Origin: JANWXR01 sp964608265
GTDB lineage: Bacteria > Chloroflexota > Anaerolineae > Anaerolineales > UBA6663
Direction of reading: 5' to 3'
Assembly (NCBI GenBank): GCA_964608265.1
Contig: CAZSNP010000060.1
Coordinates: 1 to 31,883, forward strand
DNA length: 31,883 nucleotides
A program made the position numbers and the translations under genes. Every line of letters begins with the position of its first letter. The stretch's first letter is position 1. Below the pieces are notes generated by a model. That model was not told where the DNA came from and made no database searches. It worked only from the letters and a program-made list of their open reading frames with translations. Below are positions 1 through 7,660 of the stretch, piece after piece.

Positions 1-672
<672 letters not shown>

Positions 673-740
673 AATAATGTGGTGCGGAGAACTTGAATTT
701 TCACAACAGCTATTCAGTTGTAACTTACATCGAAAAAAGT

Positions 741-860
741 CTTTTGGTGATTTGAGCGTCGAGGGTACACCCGGTCCCATCTCGAACCCGGCAGTTAAGC
801 TCGACAGCGCCGATGGTACTTGGCGGGAGACCGCCCGGGAGAGTAAGTCGTTGCCAAAGG
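741..860 (+). rRNA. rrf: 5S ribosomal RNA
   Basis: A 120-nt 5S rRNA follows the 23S gene by about 68 nt. The conserved core ggtcccatctcgaacccgg (773-791) and the gttaagc/cgccgatggtact segments are diagnostic. The ends were placed by pairing helix I: cttttggt at 741-748 with gccaaagg at 853-860, including G-U pairs. It is co-transcribed with the 23S gene as in a standard rrn operon and is followed immediately by a terminator. Confidence 0.94.
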
Positions 861-881
861 ATTTTGTCGCTCTTACGAGCG

Positions 882-922
882 AAACAGAAACCGCCCGACT
901 CAGTCGGGCGGTTTCTGTTTTT
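882..922 (+). terminator. Intrinsic terminator of the rRNA operon
   Basis: A 19-bp perfect inverted repeat (arms 882-900 and 902-920, GC-rich centre ccgcccgact/agtcgggcgg) runs into a T-tract ending at 922. It sits 22 nt after the 5S gene, as expected for a Rho-independent terminator closing the rrn operon. Confidence 0.95.
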
Positions 923-1036
923 GCGCCTCGTTCACTGCTTCCGGGTGAGAACCGGCGCAGGCTGTTTCATGCCATCGCCGGGATGACGGCGAATGGCTGC
1001 ATCAGCCCCGGCCCGTCAAAGCTCACCACACTTCCG

Positions 1037-2995
1037 CTATTGGGGTTTCTCGGGTGATGGGGCTTGCGCTTCGCCCTGCGGCTTGCCCGTGCCGTTGGCC
1101 GGCGACCAATCGCGAGCCTTGAAGCGCAACTGCACCCGGCCAAAGTTGATGACGTCGCCGGGCCTGAGTTCCTGCCCGGCCTCGGTGATTTGCGTGAAGT
1201 TGACCCAGGTGCCCGAGGTGGATTTCTCATCGAAGATTTTGAACACGCCCGGGGAGACTTCCTCGATGCGCGCATGCAGCCGCGACACCGAGCGATCGGG
1301 GAAGACGACCTCGGCCATGTGGCCGTCGCGCCCGAAGCGCAACGCGCCGCCGAGCAGTTCCACTTCATCGCGCCAGCCGTTGGTGCCCGGCTCGACGACT
1401 TCGAGGTAGGCCTGGCCTTTGACCTTGCCCGTCTTTGGCTTCGCGGGGCGGGTGAGGCTGGGCAGCGGCACACGCGGCAAGGTGACGCGGCGGGCCGGCG
1501 CTTGCGGTTTGGTCAGCGGCACCGTGTCGCCGTTGGCGGCGGACTCTTTGGCTTTGACGAGGCGCGGCTCTCTGCGCACCGGGTAGCCCGGCACCGTCGC
1601 CGCGCCGACTGCGGCCCGCTGCGCCCGCAGCCTCACCAGCCGGTAGCCTCCGACGCCGATCAACGCCAGCGCCAGCACGGTGAGGCCCGCCGCGATCCAC
1701 AGGCTATTGTTGGCCAGTTGCTCCGGCTCGGCGGCCAGCTTCGCGGCAGCGGCGGACGACAAGGCCGGCACGAGCACGGCCACCGTCACCGGCTCGCTCG
1801 CGCCGGTCAGGCCCAGTTCATCGGTGACGCGTGCCTGCACGGTAGCGGTGAGGCCCTCGCTGAGTTGCGCCAGCGGCCAGATCAACGTCTCGACCGACTC
1901 GGTGCGCGCATCCACCACCTGCCCGTTCACCACCAGTTCGGCGCGGCGCAAGGCGCGCTCGTGCCCATCGGGGAAGTTGAGGGCGAACGACACGGCCGCA
2001 TCGCCCGGGGTCTGCGCCAGGTCGATCTGCCCCGGGAGGTCGGGCAGGGTGACGAGCGGCGGCTCGACGCGCAATTGAAACGCCGCCGGCGCGGTGGACA
2101 GCGCGGTGCCATCGGGCAGCGCCACCCCGACGGTGAGCGCATGCTGCCCGGTCTCCGTCAACGACGAGCGATAGCTGACGCGATACTGTTTGCGTTGCCG
2201 CGCCAGCCACTCGAAAACGGGGTCAAGCGATGGCGGCCCTTCGAGCACGAGCGCCAGCCCGCCGGTTTGTTGCGAGAGACGCCGCAACATCTGCGGCCCG
2301 ACGGTCTCAACCGCCTCGACCGGCCCGACGAAGACGGTGTGAATCTGAACCTGAAGCGCCAGCGCGCGGGTGACGACTTCGGTGATGGGGAAGTCGGGCT
2401 TGAGGCCGTTGGAGAGGAGCACCACGGTGCGCCGCATGCCGGGGCGCGGTGTGGTGTCGGCAGCGAAATCCAGCCCGGTGGTGATCAGCCCGAGCGGGTC
2501 GGCGGCGCCGGTGAACGCTGACTCGTAGCGGGCGAGGGCGTCGGCGATGGGCGCGCCGCTGCCCGCATGGCCGATGACGGTGCCCTCCGGCGCGACAATC
2601 GTCACATCATCCGCACCGGGGACCAACCCGGACTCGGTGAAGGCCGTCAGCGCCTGTCGCGCGTAATCCAGTCGATTCACCCCGGCGGCGTCGCGGGCCT
2701 TGAAGGCCTCATTGGCATCGAGCACGAACACCGCTTGCACGCCGAGGTCGGCTTCGAAGAGCGAGAGACCGGCGACGAACGTCTGGTTTTCGCGCAGCGA
2801 GAACGCGGTGACGGGGAGGTTGGGGATGTGCTCGCCACGGGCGTCGGTGACGGAGACAAAGGCCTGCATCTCCGGGAAGCTGCCGGCCTCCACCGCTGTG
2901 ATGGTGGCCGCCGGGCCGGCCGTCTGCGCCGAGGCCGAAACGTTCGCGGCCAGCACCCCGAGCGCCAGAATCAATTGAAAGAACCGCTTGATCAC
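1037..2995 (-). CDS. Membrane-anchored VWA-like/FHA domain protein
   Basis: The 652-aa product has, in order, a signal peptide (residues 1-24, MIKRFFQLILALG... ending ASAQ), a von Willebrand factor A-like extracytoplasmic region (about 70-260), Ig-like beta-rich sequence, a single TM helix near 430-455, a basic Pro-rich linker and a C-terminal FHA domain (about 545-630). The FHA domain shows the expected signature: LRFGRD, SVSRLHA, SGTWVN. FHA domains bind phosphothreonine, so the protein may link an outside adhesion or binding module to cytoplasmic Ser/Thr kinase signalling; that is inference. The VWA metal site is degenerate: the usual DxSxS reads DANEA. The GTG start at 2995 is chosen because it begins at the signal peptide and a TAGAAT box lies 7 nt upstream; an upstream ATG at 3073 would add 26 residues of no recognisable kind. 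Stop is TAG. Confidence 0.85.
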   Translation of the reverse strand: MIKRFFQLILALGVLAANVSASAQTAGPAATITAVEAGSFPEMQAFVSVTDARGEHIPNLPVTAFSLRENQTFVAGLSLFEADLGVQAVFVLDANEAFKARDAAGVNRLDYARQALTAFTESGLVPGADDVTIVAPEGTVIGHAGSGAPIADALARYESAFTGAADPLGLITTGLDFAADTTPRPGMRRTVVLLSNGLKPDFPITEVVTRALALQVQIHTVFVGPVEAVETVGPQMLRRLSQQTGGLALVLEGPPSLDPVFEWLARQRKQYRVSYRSSLTETGQHALTVGVALPDGTALSTAPAAFQLRVEPPLVTLPDLPGQIDLAQTPGDAAVSFALNFPDGHERALRRAELVVNGQVVDARTESVETLIWPLAQLSEGLTATVQARVTDELGLTGASEPVTVAVLVPALSSAAAAKLAAEPEQLANNSLWIAAGLTVLALALIGVGGYRLVRLRAQRAAVGAATVPGYPVRREPRLVKAKESAANGDTVPLTKPQAPARRVTLPRVPLPSLTRPAKPKTGKVKGQAYLEVVEPGTNGWRDEVELLGGALRFGRDGHMAEVVFPDRSVSRLHARIEEVSPGVFKIFDEKSTSGTWVNFTQITEAGQELRPGDVINFGRVQLRFKARDWSPANGTGKPQGEAQAPSPEKPQ

Positions 2996-3002
2996 GGCTC
3001 TG

Positions 3003-3008
3003 ATTCTA
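3003..3008 (-). promoter_or_regulatory. Candidate -10 box of the VWA/FHA gene
   Basis: On the minus strand TAGAAT lies 7 nt before the GTG at 2995. Transcription from this box would start almost exactly at the start codon, giving a leaderless mRNA. No clear -35 hexamer is seen. Confidence 0.4.
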
Positions 3009-3057
3009 CCCCGACCGCATGAGCGCGCAATGAGCCGAGAGACCGGCGGCAAACCGG

Positions 3058-3101
3058 GGAAAACAACAGGCAACGAGGGAAAGGGATTTCCCTCGTTGCC
3101 T
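3058..3101 (-). terminator. Intrinsic terminator after the membrane-protein pair
   Basis: A 14-bp perfect inverted repeat (arms 3070-3083 ggcaacgagggaaa and 3088-3101) with a 4-nt loop is followed on the minus strand by a T-rich run, tgttgtttt. It begins 16 nt after the stop at 3117 and so closes the transcript of the two membrane proteins and isolates the VWA/FHA gene. The other side (tccttttct) is also T-rich, so some bidirectional action is possible. Confidence 0.85.
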
Positions 3102-3116
3102 CCTTTTCTCGGACTC

Positions 3117-4100
3117 TTAGGCCGGCAAGGGGGACGGCGGCGGCGGCTCGGCCGCGAGGGGAGCGGGCGGCGTCGCGGGCCGCGTGAGCTGCTGATATGC
3201 CAGGGTGTAGGCTGAGGTCGCCCACGTCTGCAGCATGCCGCCGACGACGACGAGCACCGGCAGGTACAGGCAGAAGCACACCAGCGCGAAGGCGAGCGCG
3301 CCCGTGCCGACGGCCTGGTTCTCGTTGGCGAAGCCCGCCACCCCGATGACCGCCGGGATGACGATGGCCAGCAGCGGGATGGCCGAGACCAAGCCGATGA
3401 CGAGACCGATGACGCCGACGATGAGGCCGAGGATGATGACGTTGGCCAGGTTGGCGCGGAACAACTCCCACGCGCGGCGCAACGCCTCCATCACCGGCAG
3501 GTCGTCAACGACGGCAGCGATCTGCGCGAACTCCACCAGCAAACCGAAGATGGCGGCGACGATGGCGAGCAGGCAGAAAAACGGCAGCAGGCAGATGAGG
3601 CCGATGCCGAAGGTGAGCACGCCCACCGCGACACTGCCGGCGACCACAAGCAGCACGGCCAGCAGGGTGATGACAAAGACGATGATCGTCAGCCCGAGCA
3701 GGCGGGTAAACCTGGCGGTGGCCACACTCCACGCCTCGGCGAACGTCACGCTGCCCGTCGCCTCGGCCCTGGCGATGCCGCCGATGAGGCCGCCGATGCC
3801 GAGCGTCTGCAGCACCAAAATGAGGGCGGCCAGCAGGAGACTCACACACACCACGGCGAGCACGATCATCCACACATCGCCCGACTCGAAGAAGCGCTCG
3901 ACCGCCGGCGGCAGGTTGAACTGCGGCACGCCGCTCGGGTCAACCTGCACGTTTGAATTGAAATTGCTGCCGCCGCCCCCGCTGCCGCCGCCGCCCCGGC
4001 CGCAACTGGCGAGGACGCCAAAGAGCCACAGGATGCGATTGCGCCACATGATCTGCCAGGCGCGGGTCAGCACATTGCCAAAGTCGAGGGTGACGTTCAT
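3117..4100 (-). CDS. Polytopic membrane protein (DUF7544-like)
   Basis: A 327-aa integral membrane protein. It opens with an amphipathic segment (FGNVLTRAWQIMWRNR) and a first TM helix, then a striking Gly/Ser-rich linker (GRGGGGSGGGGS, about residues 34-45) and an outside loop. About six more hydrophobic segments follow between residues 75 and 300, then a Pro-rich cytoplasmic tail. The layout matches glycerophosphoryl diester phosphodiesterase membrane domain-like/DUF7544 proteins, whose role is unknown. The ATG at 4100 is preceded by GGAGG four to five bases upstream. It lies 70 bp after its paralogue (4171-5070), probably in one transcript. Substrate or function cannot be read from the sequence. 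Confidence 0.82.
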   Translation of the reverse strand: MNVTLDFGNVLTRAWQIMWRNRILWLFGVLASCGRGGGGSGGGGSNFNSNVQVDPSGVPQFNLPPAVERFFESGDVWMIVLAVVCVSLLLAALILVLQTLGIGGLIGGIARAEATGSVTFAEAWSVATARFTRLLGLTIIVFVITLLAVLLVVAGSVAVGVLTFGIGLICLLPFFCLLAIVAAIFGLLVEFAQIAAVVDDLPVMEALRRAWELFRANLANVIILGLIVGVIGLVIGLVSAIPLLAIVIPAVIGVAGFANENQAVGTGALAFALVCFCLYLPVLVVVGGMLQTWATSAYTLAYQQLTRPATPPAPLAAEPPPPSPLPA

Positions 4101-4170
4101 AAAACCTCCAAAATGAGCGGCCGGAGAGTGAGCGCTCCGAAGTGAATGTGGCGGATGTCGCCAGCCGGTA

Positions 4171-5070
4171 TTACGCGGAAGCCGGGCCGCCGGTAGCATC
4201 CGCCGCCAGTTGAGCCGCCGCCCGATAGACCAGAGTGTACAGCGCGGTGGTGAAGACGGCAAAAAAGAGGATCACACCCAGGGCGAGCGGCGCGCTGGCG
4301 GCGCAACCCACCAGCCCGATGAGGATCCCCAATTCGGGATTGACGACGGCCAGCGGAATGACGAGGACCAGCGGCATCGCCAGCACCACCAACGCGGCAA
4401 CCGGCGCTGCCGAGAGCAGCAGCACGAGGGCGAAGGCCCACCATCCCCGACGAAAGACCGCCCACGCGCGCCGCGCCGCTTGCCGGGCTTGCACATCCTC
4501 CACCGCAATCGCCAGCACCATTAGAAACAGCGCCAGGCCGGCGACGCTGAGCAGCAGCGAGAGGCTCGATTGCCCGAGGCTCAACACCGCCCCGCCGAGC
4601 ACGTTGAGATCGTCCCCCAACATCAATCGCCCCAGCACCGGCAACAGGTTGAGGGCCGTGAGCGCCGCCCCGAGCGTCAGACTCAAGCGGATGAGCCGCA
4701 GCACCCGCGCGCGCCCGAGGCTGAGCGCCTCGCGGAACGCAACCGGCGCTTCACGTTCCGCGGCGAGGGTGACGCCGCGCACGGTGGCGGCCTGCAACAC
4801 GTAGGTGAGGGTGCTGGCCGCGATGAGGGCGGCCACCGCCAGCAGCCAGACGAGCACCCACTGCCCCACCGGCCAGGCGCGCATCGCGATCAACCACCCC
4901 GGTTCAAGCCCGGCGCCGGCGAAGCTGTACTCGCCCGCAACCCAGCCCATGCCGCCCGTCACCGCCGCCGCCGGCAACGCCGCCAGAAACATCAACCCGC
5001 TTAAGGCCCACAGCGCGCGATTGCGAGTCGTGATGCGCCAGGCGTGTCGGATGAGGGCGCCGAGGTTCAT
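4171..5070 (-). CDS. Polytopic membrane protein, paralogue of the next gene
   Basis: A 299-aa integral membrane protein with about six to seven hydrophobic helices. Its start, MNLGALIRHAWRITTRNRALW, parallels MNVTLDFGNVLTRAWQIMWR of the gene at 3117-4100 and both share the helical spacing, so they are tandem paralogues. The amphipathic RAW/HAW...RNR..W opening is also common to the DUF7544-like group. The start at 5070 is chosen because it begins this conserved opening; only a weak GAG lies upstream. It is probably co-transcribed with the downstream gene. Both may form a complex, but that is inference. Confidence 0.8.
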   Translation of the reverse strand: MNLGALIRHAWRITTRNRALWALSGLMFLAALPAAAVTGGMGWVAGEYSFAGAGLEPGWLIAMRAWPVGQWVLVWLLAVAALIAASTLTYVLQAATVRGVTLAAEREAPVAFREALSLGRARVLRLIRLSLTLGAALTALNLLPVLGRLMLGDDLNVLGGAVLSLGQSSLSLLLSVAGLALFLMVLAIAVEDVQARQAARRAWAVFRRGWWAFALVLLLSAAPVAALVVLAMPLVLVIPLAVVNPELGILIGLVGCAASAPLALGVILFFAVFTTALYTLVYRAAAQLAADATGGPASA

Positions 5071-5074
5071 GGTC

Positions 5075-5183
5075 TCGTGAAACGTAAAACGTGATTCTTG
5101 AAATGCCGCCGTTCGAGGCTTTGACAATACCCTTCAATGACCGACTCCCCTCACGCATCACGTTTCACGTATCACGCTTTACG
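5075..5183. repeat. Intergenic repeats with CACGTTTCACG/CACGTTTTACG units
   Basis: The gap between guaA and the membrane gene carries two clusters of a degenerate unit: cgtgaaacgtaaaacgtgat (about 5076-5095) and cacgcatcacgtttcacgtatcacgctttacg (5152-5183). The same units recur on the other side of guaA at 6799-6814 and 6866-6892. They are short-period, low-complexity and lie on both strands. Function is unknown. Confidence 0.7.
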
Positions 5184-6782
5184 TCATTCCCATTCAATCG
5201 TCGCCGGCGGCTTGCTGGTGATGTCGTACACTACGCGATTAATACCCTTGACCTCGTTGACGATGCGGCTGGAGATTCGGGCGAGCACATCGTAGGGCAG
5301 ACGCGCCCAGTCGGCGGTCATGAAGTCGTCGGTGGTGACGGCCCGCAACGCACACACTTCCTGATACGTGCGCCCATCGCCCATCACGCCCACCGAGCGC
5401 ACCGGCAACAGCACCGCGAAGGCCTGCGCTGTCCCGTTTCTCAACAACCCCGCCGCGCCGAGTTCGTCGGTGGTGATTCTGTCGGCGGCGCGCAGCCGTT
5501 CGAGCCGCTCCCACGTAATCTCGCCGAGGCAGCGCACCGCCAGGCCGGGGCCGGGGAACGGTTGCCGCCACACCATCGCCTCGGGCAGCCCGAGCTGTGC
5601 GCCGACCGCCCGCACTTCATCCTTGAACAAATAGCGCAGCGGCTCGACGAGTTGAAAGTTCAAATCCTTCGGCAGCCCGCCGACGTTGTGGTGGGTTTTG
5701 ATCTTGGCCGCCGTCTGCCGCTCCGGTCCGGCGCTCTCCACGACGTCGGGGTAGATGGTGCCTTGCACGAGATATTTTGCCGGCTCGCCCTCACCCCCAG
5801 CCCCTCTCCCGCTGGGAGAGGGGAGATTTCGCCGCGCCTCGCGCTCGAAGATGCGGATGAATTTCTCGCCGATGATGGCGCGCTTGCGCTCGGGGTCGGT
5901 CACGCCGGCCAGCGCGTCGAGGAAATCCTCGGCGGCGTTGACGGCCACCAGCCGGGCGTGCAGGTTGTCGCGGAACGTCTCCACGACCGACTCCGGCTCG
6001 CCCGCGCGCATCATCCCGGTATCCACAAAGATGCAGGTCAGTTGATCGCCCACCGCGCGGTGCACGAGCGCGGCGGCCACCGTCGAATCCACGCCGCCGC
6101 TCACCCCGGCCACCACCCGCGCCCCACCCACCTGCGCCCGGATCTTCGCGACGGCCTCCTCCACCATCGAGCCGGGCGTCCATTCCGCCTTCACCCGCGC
6201 CGCGCGCAGGAAGTTCTGGATGATCGCGCGCCCGTGCTCGGTGTGGCTCACCTCCGGATGAAACTGGATGGCGAAGTAGCCGCGGGTCGCATCCTCCATC
6301 GCCGCAATCGGGCAATTGTCGGATTGGGCGACGACGCGGAAGCCGGGCGGCTCGCGATCCACCTTGTCGCCGTGGCTGGCCCAGACATTGAAGGTTACGG
6401 ATTGAAAGCCTGAACCTTCAACCTCCAACCCCGCAAAGAGTGCGCCGGGTGTAGTCACTGTAAGTCGCGCGCGGCCATACTCGCGTTGCGCCGAGGCGGC
6501 GACGTGCCCGCCGAGGCCGCGCGCCAGCAACTGCATGCCGTAGCAAATACCGAGCACCGGCGCGCCGGAGGCCACCACATAGTCGGGCAACTGCGGCGCG
6601 CCGTCGTCATACACCGAGTTCGGCCCGCCGGAGAGGATGAAGGCACGCGGCCGGAGGGCCAGCACCTTCTCGGCGGGCGCGTCGAAGGGAAACAACTCGC
6701 AATACACCTGCGCCTCGCGCACCCGCCGCGCGATGAGCTGCGAGAACTGCGAGCCGAAGTCGAGGATGGCGATCGTATCCAA
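5184..6782 (-). CDS. guaA: GMP synthase (glutamine-hydrolysing)
   Basis: GuaA converts XMP, glutamine and ATP to GMP in the last step of guanine nucleotide synthesis. The 532-aa protein has a class I glutamine amidotransferase domain (Cys80 in GICYGMQ; His175 and Glu177 in FHPE), an ATP-pyrophosphatase domain with the P-loop SGGVDS (228-233) and the C-terminal dimerisation domain ending in TIEWE. The start is TTG at 6782, giving MDTIAILDFGSQ; GAGG stands 7 nt upstream. Odd feature: residues about 320-333 (PSPSGRGAGGEGE) are encoded by a palindromic interspersed repeat inserted in frame where other GuaA proteins have only a short loop before QGTIYPD. xpt lies upstream on the same strand, 113 bp away, so the two may form a purine salvage/synthesis unit. 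Confidence 0.97.
   Translation of the reverse strand: MDTIAILDFGSQFSQLIARRVREAQVYCELFPFDAPAEKVLALRPRAFILSGGPNSVYDDGAPQLPDYVVASGAPVLGICYGMQLLARGLGGHVAASAQREYGRARLTVTTPGALFAGLEVEGSGFQSVTFNVWASHGDKVDREPPGFRVVAQSDNCPIAAMEDATRGYFAIQFHPEVSHTEHGRAIIQNFLRAARVKAEWTPGSMVEEAVAKIRAQVGGARVVAGVSGGVDSTVAAALVHRAVGDQLTCIFVDTGMMRAGEPESVVETFRDNLHARLVAVNAAEDFLDALAGVTDPERKRAIIGEKFIRIFEREARRNLPSPSGRGAGGEGEPAKYLVQGTIYPDVVESAGPERQTAAKIKTHHNVGGLPKDLNFQLVEPLRYLFKDEVRAVGAQLGLPEAMVWRQPFPGPGLAVRCLGEITWERLERLRAADRITTDELGAAGLLRNGTAQAFAVLLPVRSVGVMGDGRTYQEVCALRAVTTDDFMTADWARLPYDVLARISSRIVNEVKGINRVVYDITSKPPATIEWE
5787..5825. repeat. Palindromic interspersed repeat inside guaA
   Basis: The core is a 10-bp perfect inverted repeat (cccctctccc 5801-5810, gggagagggg 5814-5823) with a 3-nt loop, preceded by ccctcaccccca. 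The same sequence family occurs four times in the tandem repeat at 12761-13150. It is in frame and encodes the low-complexity PSPSGRGAGGEG insert. Confidence 0.88.
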
Positions 6783-6798
6783 GCGTGCGCCTCAATTC

Positions 6799-6892
6799 GC
6801 GTGAAACGTGATTGGCCCGGTCATTGAAGCGCAATGAAACATCCCGGGCCGCCGTCGGGCGACGGATCACGTTTTACGCATCACGTTTCACG
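6799..6892. repeat. CACGTTTCACG repeats and a long hairpin between xpt and guaA
   Basis: Two copies of the CACGTTTCACG-type unit (6799-6814 and 6866-6892) flank an inverted repeat. The outer arms are ggcccgg 6814-6820 and ccgggcc 6844-6850; the inner arms are tcattg 6821-6826 and caatga 6832-6837. No T-tract follows on the minus strand, so it is not a typical terminator; it could act as an mRNA processing or stability element between the two genes. Confidence 0.6.
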
Positions 6893-6895
6893 TGG

Positions 6896-7471
6896 TCAGT
6901 CATCAGCAAACACAATCCCCCCGGCGCTCAGGTCGGCGATGACGGCCAGCGCGTGAATGGGCACGTTGAGCGAACTGAGCAGCGCCCGCCCGCCCTCGAA
7001 CGTCTTCTCCACCAGCGCGCCGATGCCGACGATGGAGGAACCGGCCACCTGTGTCAGCCGCACCAGCCCCATGATCGTCTGGCCGGTGGCGAGGAAGTCG
7101 TCAATGATGAGGATGCGCTCGCCGCTGCCGAGGAATTCCGGCGAGACGATGAGTTCGACGGTACGGCCCTTGGTGTGCGACGGGGCCAGGGTGAGGAAGA
7201 CCTCGTGCGGCATGGTGATGGGTTTGCTCTTGCGCGCGTACACCAGCGGCAGGCCCATGTGGCGCGCCGTGCTCAGGGCCGGGGCGATGCCGGAGATTTC
7301 GGCGGTCAGCAGCTTGGTCGCGCCCACGCCGGCGAACAGCCGCGCCAGTTCCAGGCCGCACTCATCCATCAGCGCCGGGTCAACCTGATGATTGATGAAG
7401 CCATCGACTTTGAGGATGCCGTTGCCGAGGTTTTTGCCGTCGCGCAGGATGCGGTCTTTGAGACGTTGCAT
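6896..7471 (-). CDS. xpt: Xanthine phosphoribosyltransferase
   Basis: A 191-aa type I phosphoribosyltransferase that converts xanthine and PRPP to XMP, the substrate of GuaA. The PRPP loop LIIDDFLATGQT is at residues 121-132. The N-terminus (MQRLKDRILRDG...G.ILKVDGFINHQVDP) and the AEISGIAPA segment at 58-66 are typical of the Xpt family (usually 190-195 aa). The start at 7471 fits this N-terminus and has a GGGAAA/AAAG purine-rich stretch upstream. It reads toward guaA (113 bp apart), which fits a xanthine-to-GMP unit. A TACAAT box about 30 nt upstream is the probable promoter. No purine riboswitch fold was found in the short leader. Confidence 0.95.
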   Translation of the reverse strand: MQRLKDRILRDGKNLGNGILKVDGFINHQVDPALMDECGLELARLFAGVGATKLLTAEISGIAPALSTARHMGLPLVYARKSKPITMPHEVFLTLAPSHTKGRTVELIVSPEFLGSGERILIIDDFLATGQTIMGLVRLTQVAGSSIVGIGALVEKTFEGGRALLSSLNVPIHALAVIADLSAGGIVFADD

Positions 7472-7500
7472 GGTCTTTTTCCCAAAGTGAGTCTGCCGGG

Positions 7501-7506
7501 ATTGTA
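7501..7506 (-). promoter_or_regulatory. Candidate -10 box of xpt
   Basis: On the minus strand TACAAT in the context gggctacaatcccgg lies 29 nt upstream of the xpt ATG. No good -35 hexamer is seen at 16-18 nt. The context resembles the TATAAT box of the divergent ATPase gene (ccggctataatcgcg). Confidence 0.5.
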
Positions 7507-7623
7507 GCCCGAAATCCCCCGGCCACGAATGACCCAAATCGGCACAAAATTGGCGGGGCTGTTTCGTGAACCGCGCCCATGGATTGTCAGGCAGCCGTCA
7601 ATGGCATCCGTCGGCGGCCCGGC

Positions 7624-7629
7624 TATAAT
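7624..7629 (+). promoter_or_regulatory. Candidate -10 box of the cation ATPase gene
   Basis: A perfect TATAAT lies 31 nt upstream of the ATG at 7661, with GGAG (7652-7655) as ribosome-binding site five bases before the start. A TTGTCA at 7584-7589 is too far away to be its -35 element. Confidence 0.55.
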
Positions 7630-7660
7630 CGCGCTCACCCCCAACCAGCGCGGAGCATGC

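Noticed and set aside
971..997. Hairpin gccatcgccg/cggcgaatggc as terminator of the VWA/FHA gene
   Set aside because: It has a bulge and no T-tract on the minus strand; weak evidence only.
7472..7560. Purine riboswitch upstream of xpt
   Set aside because: The TACAAT box leaves a leader of only about 20-25 nt, and no conserved three-way junction sequences are visible.
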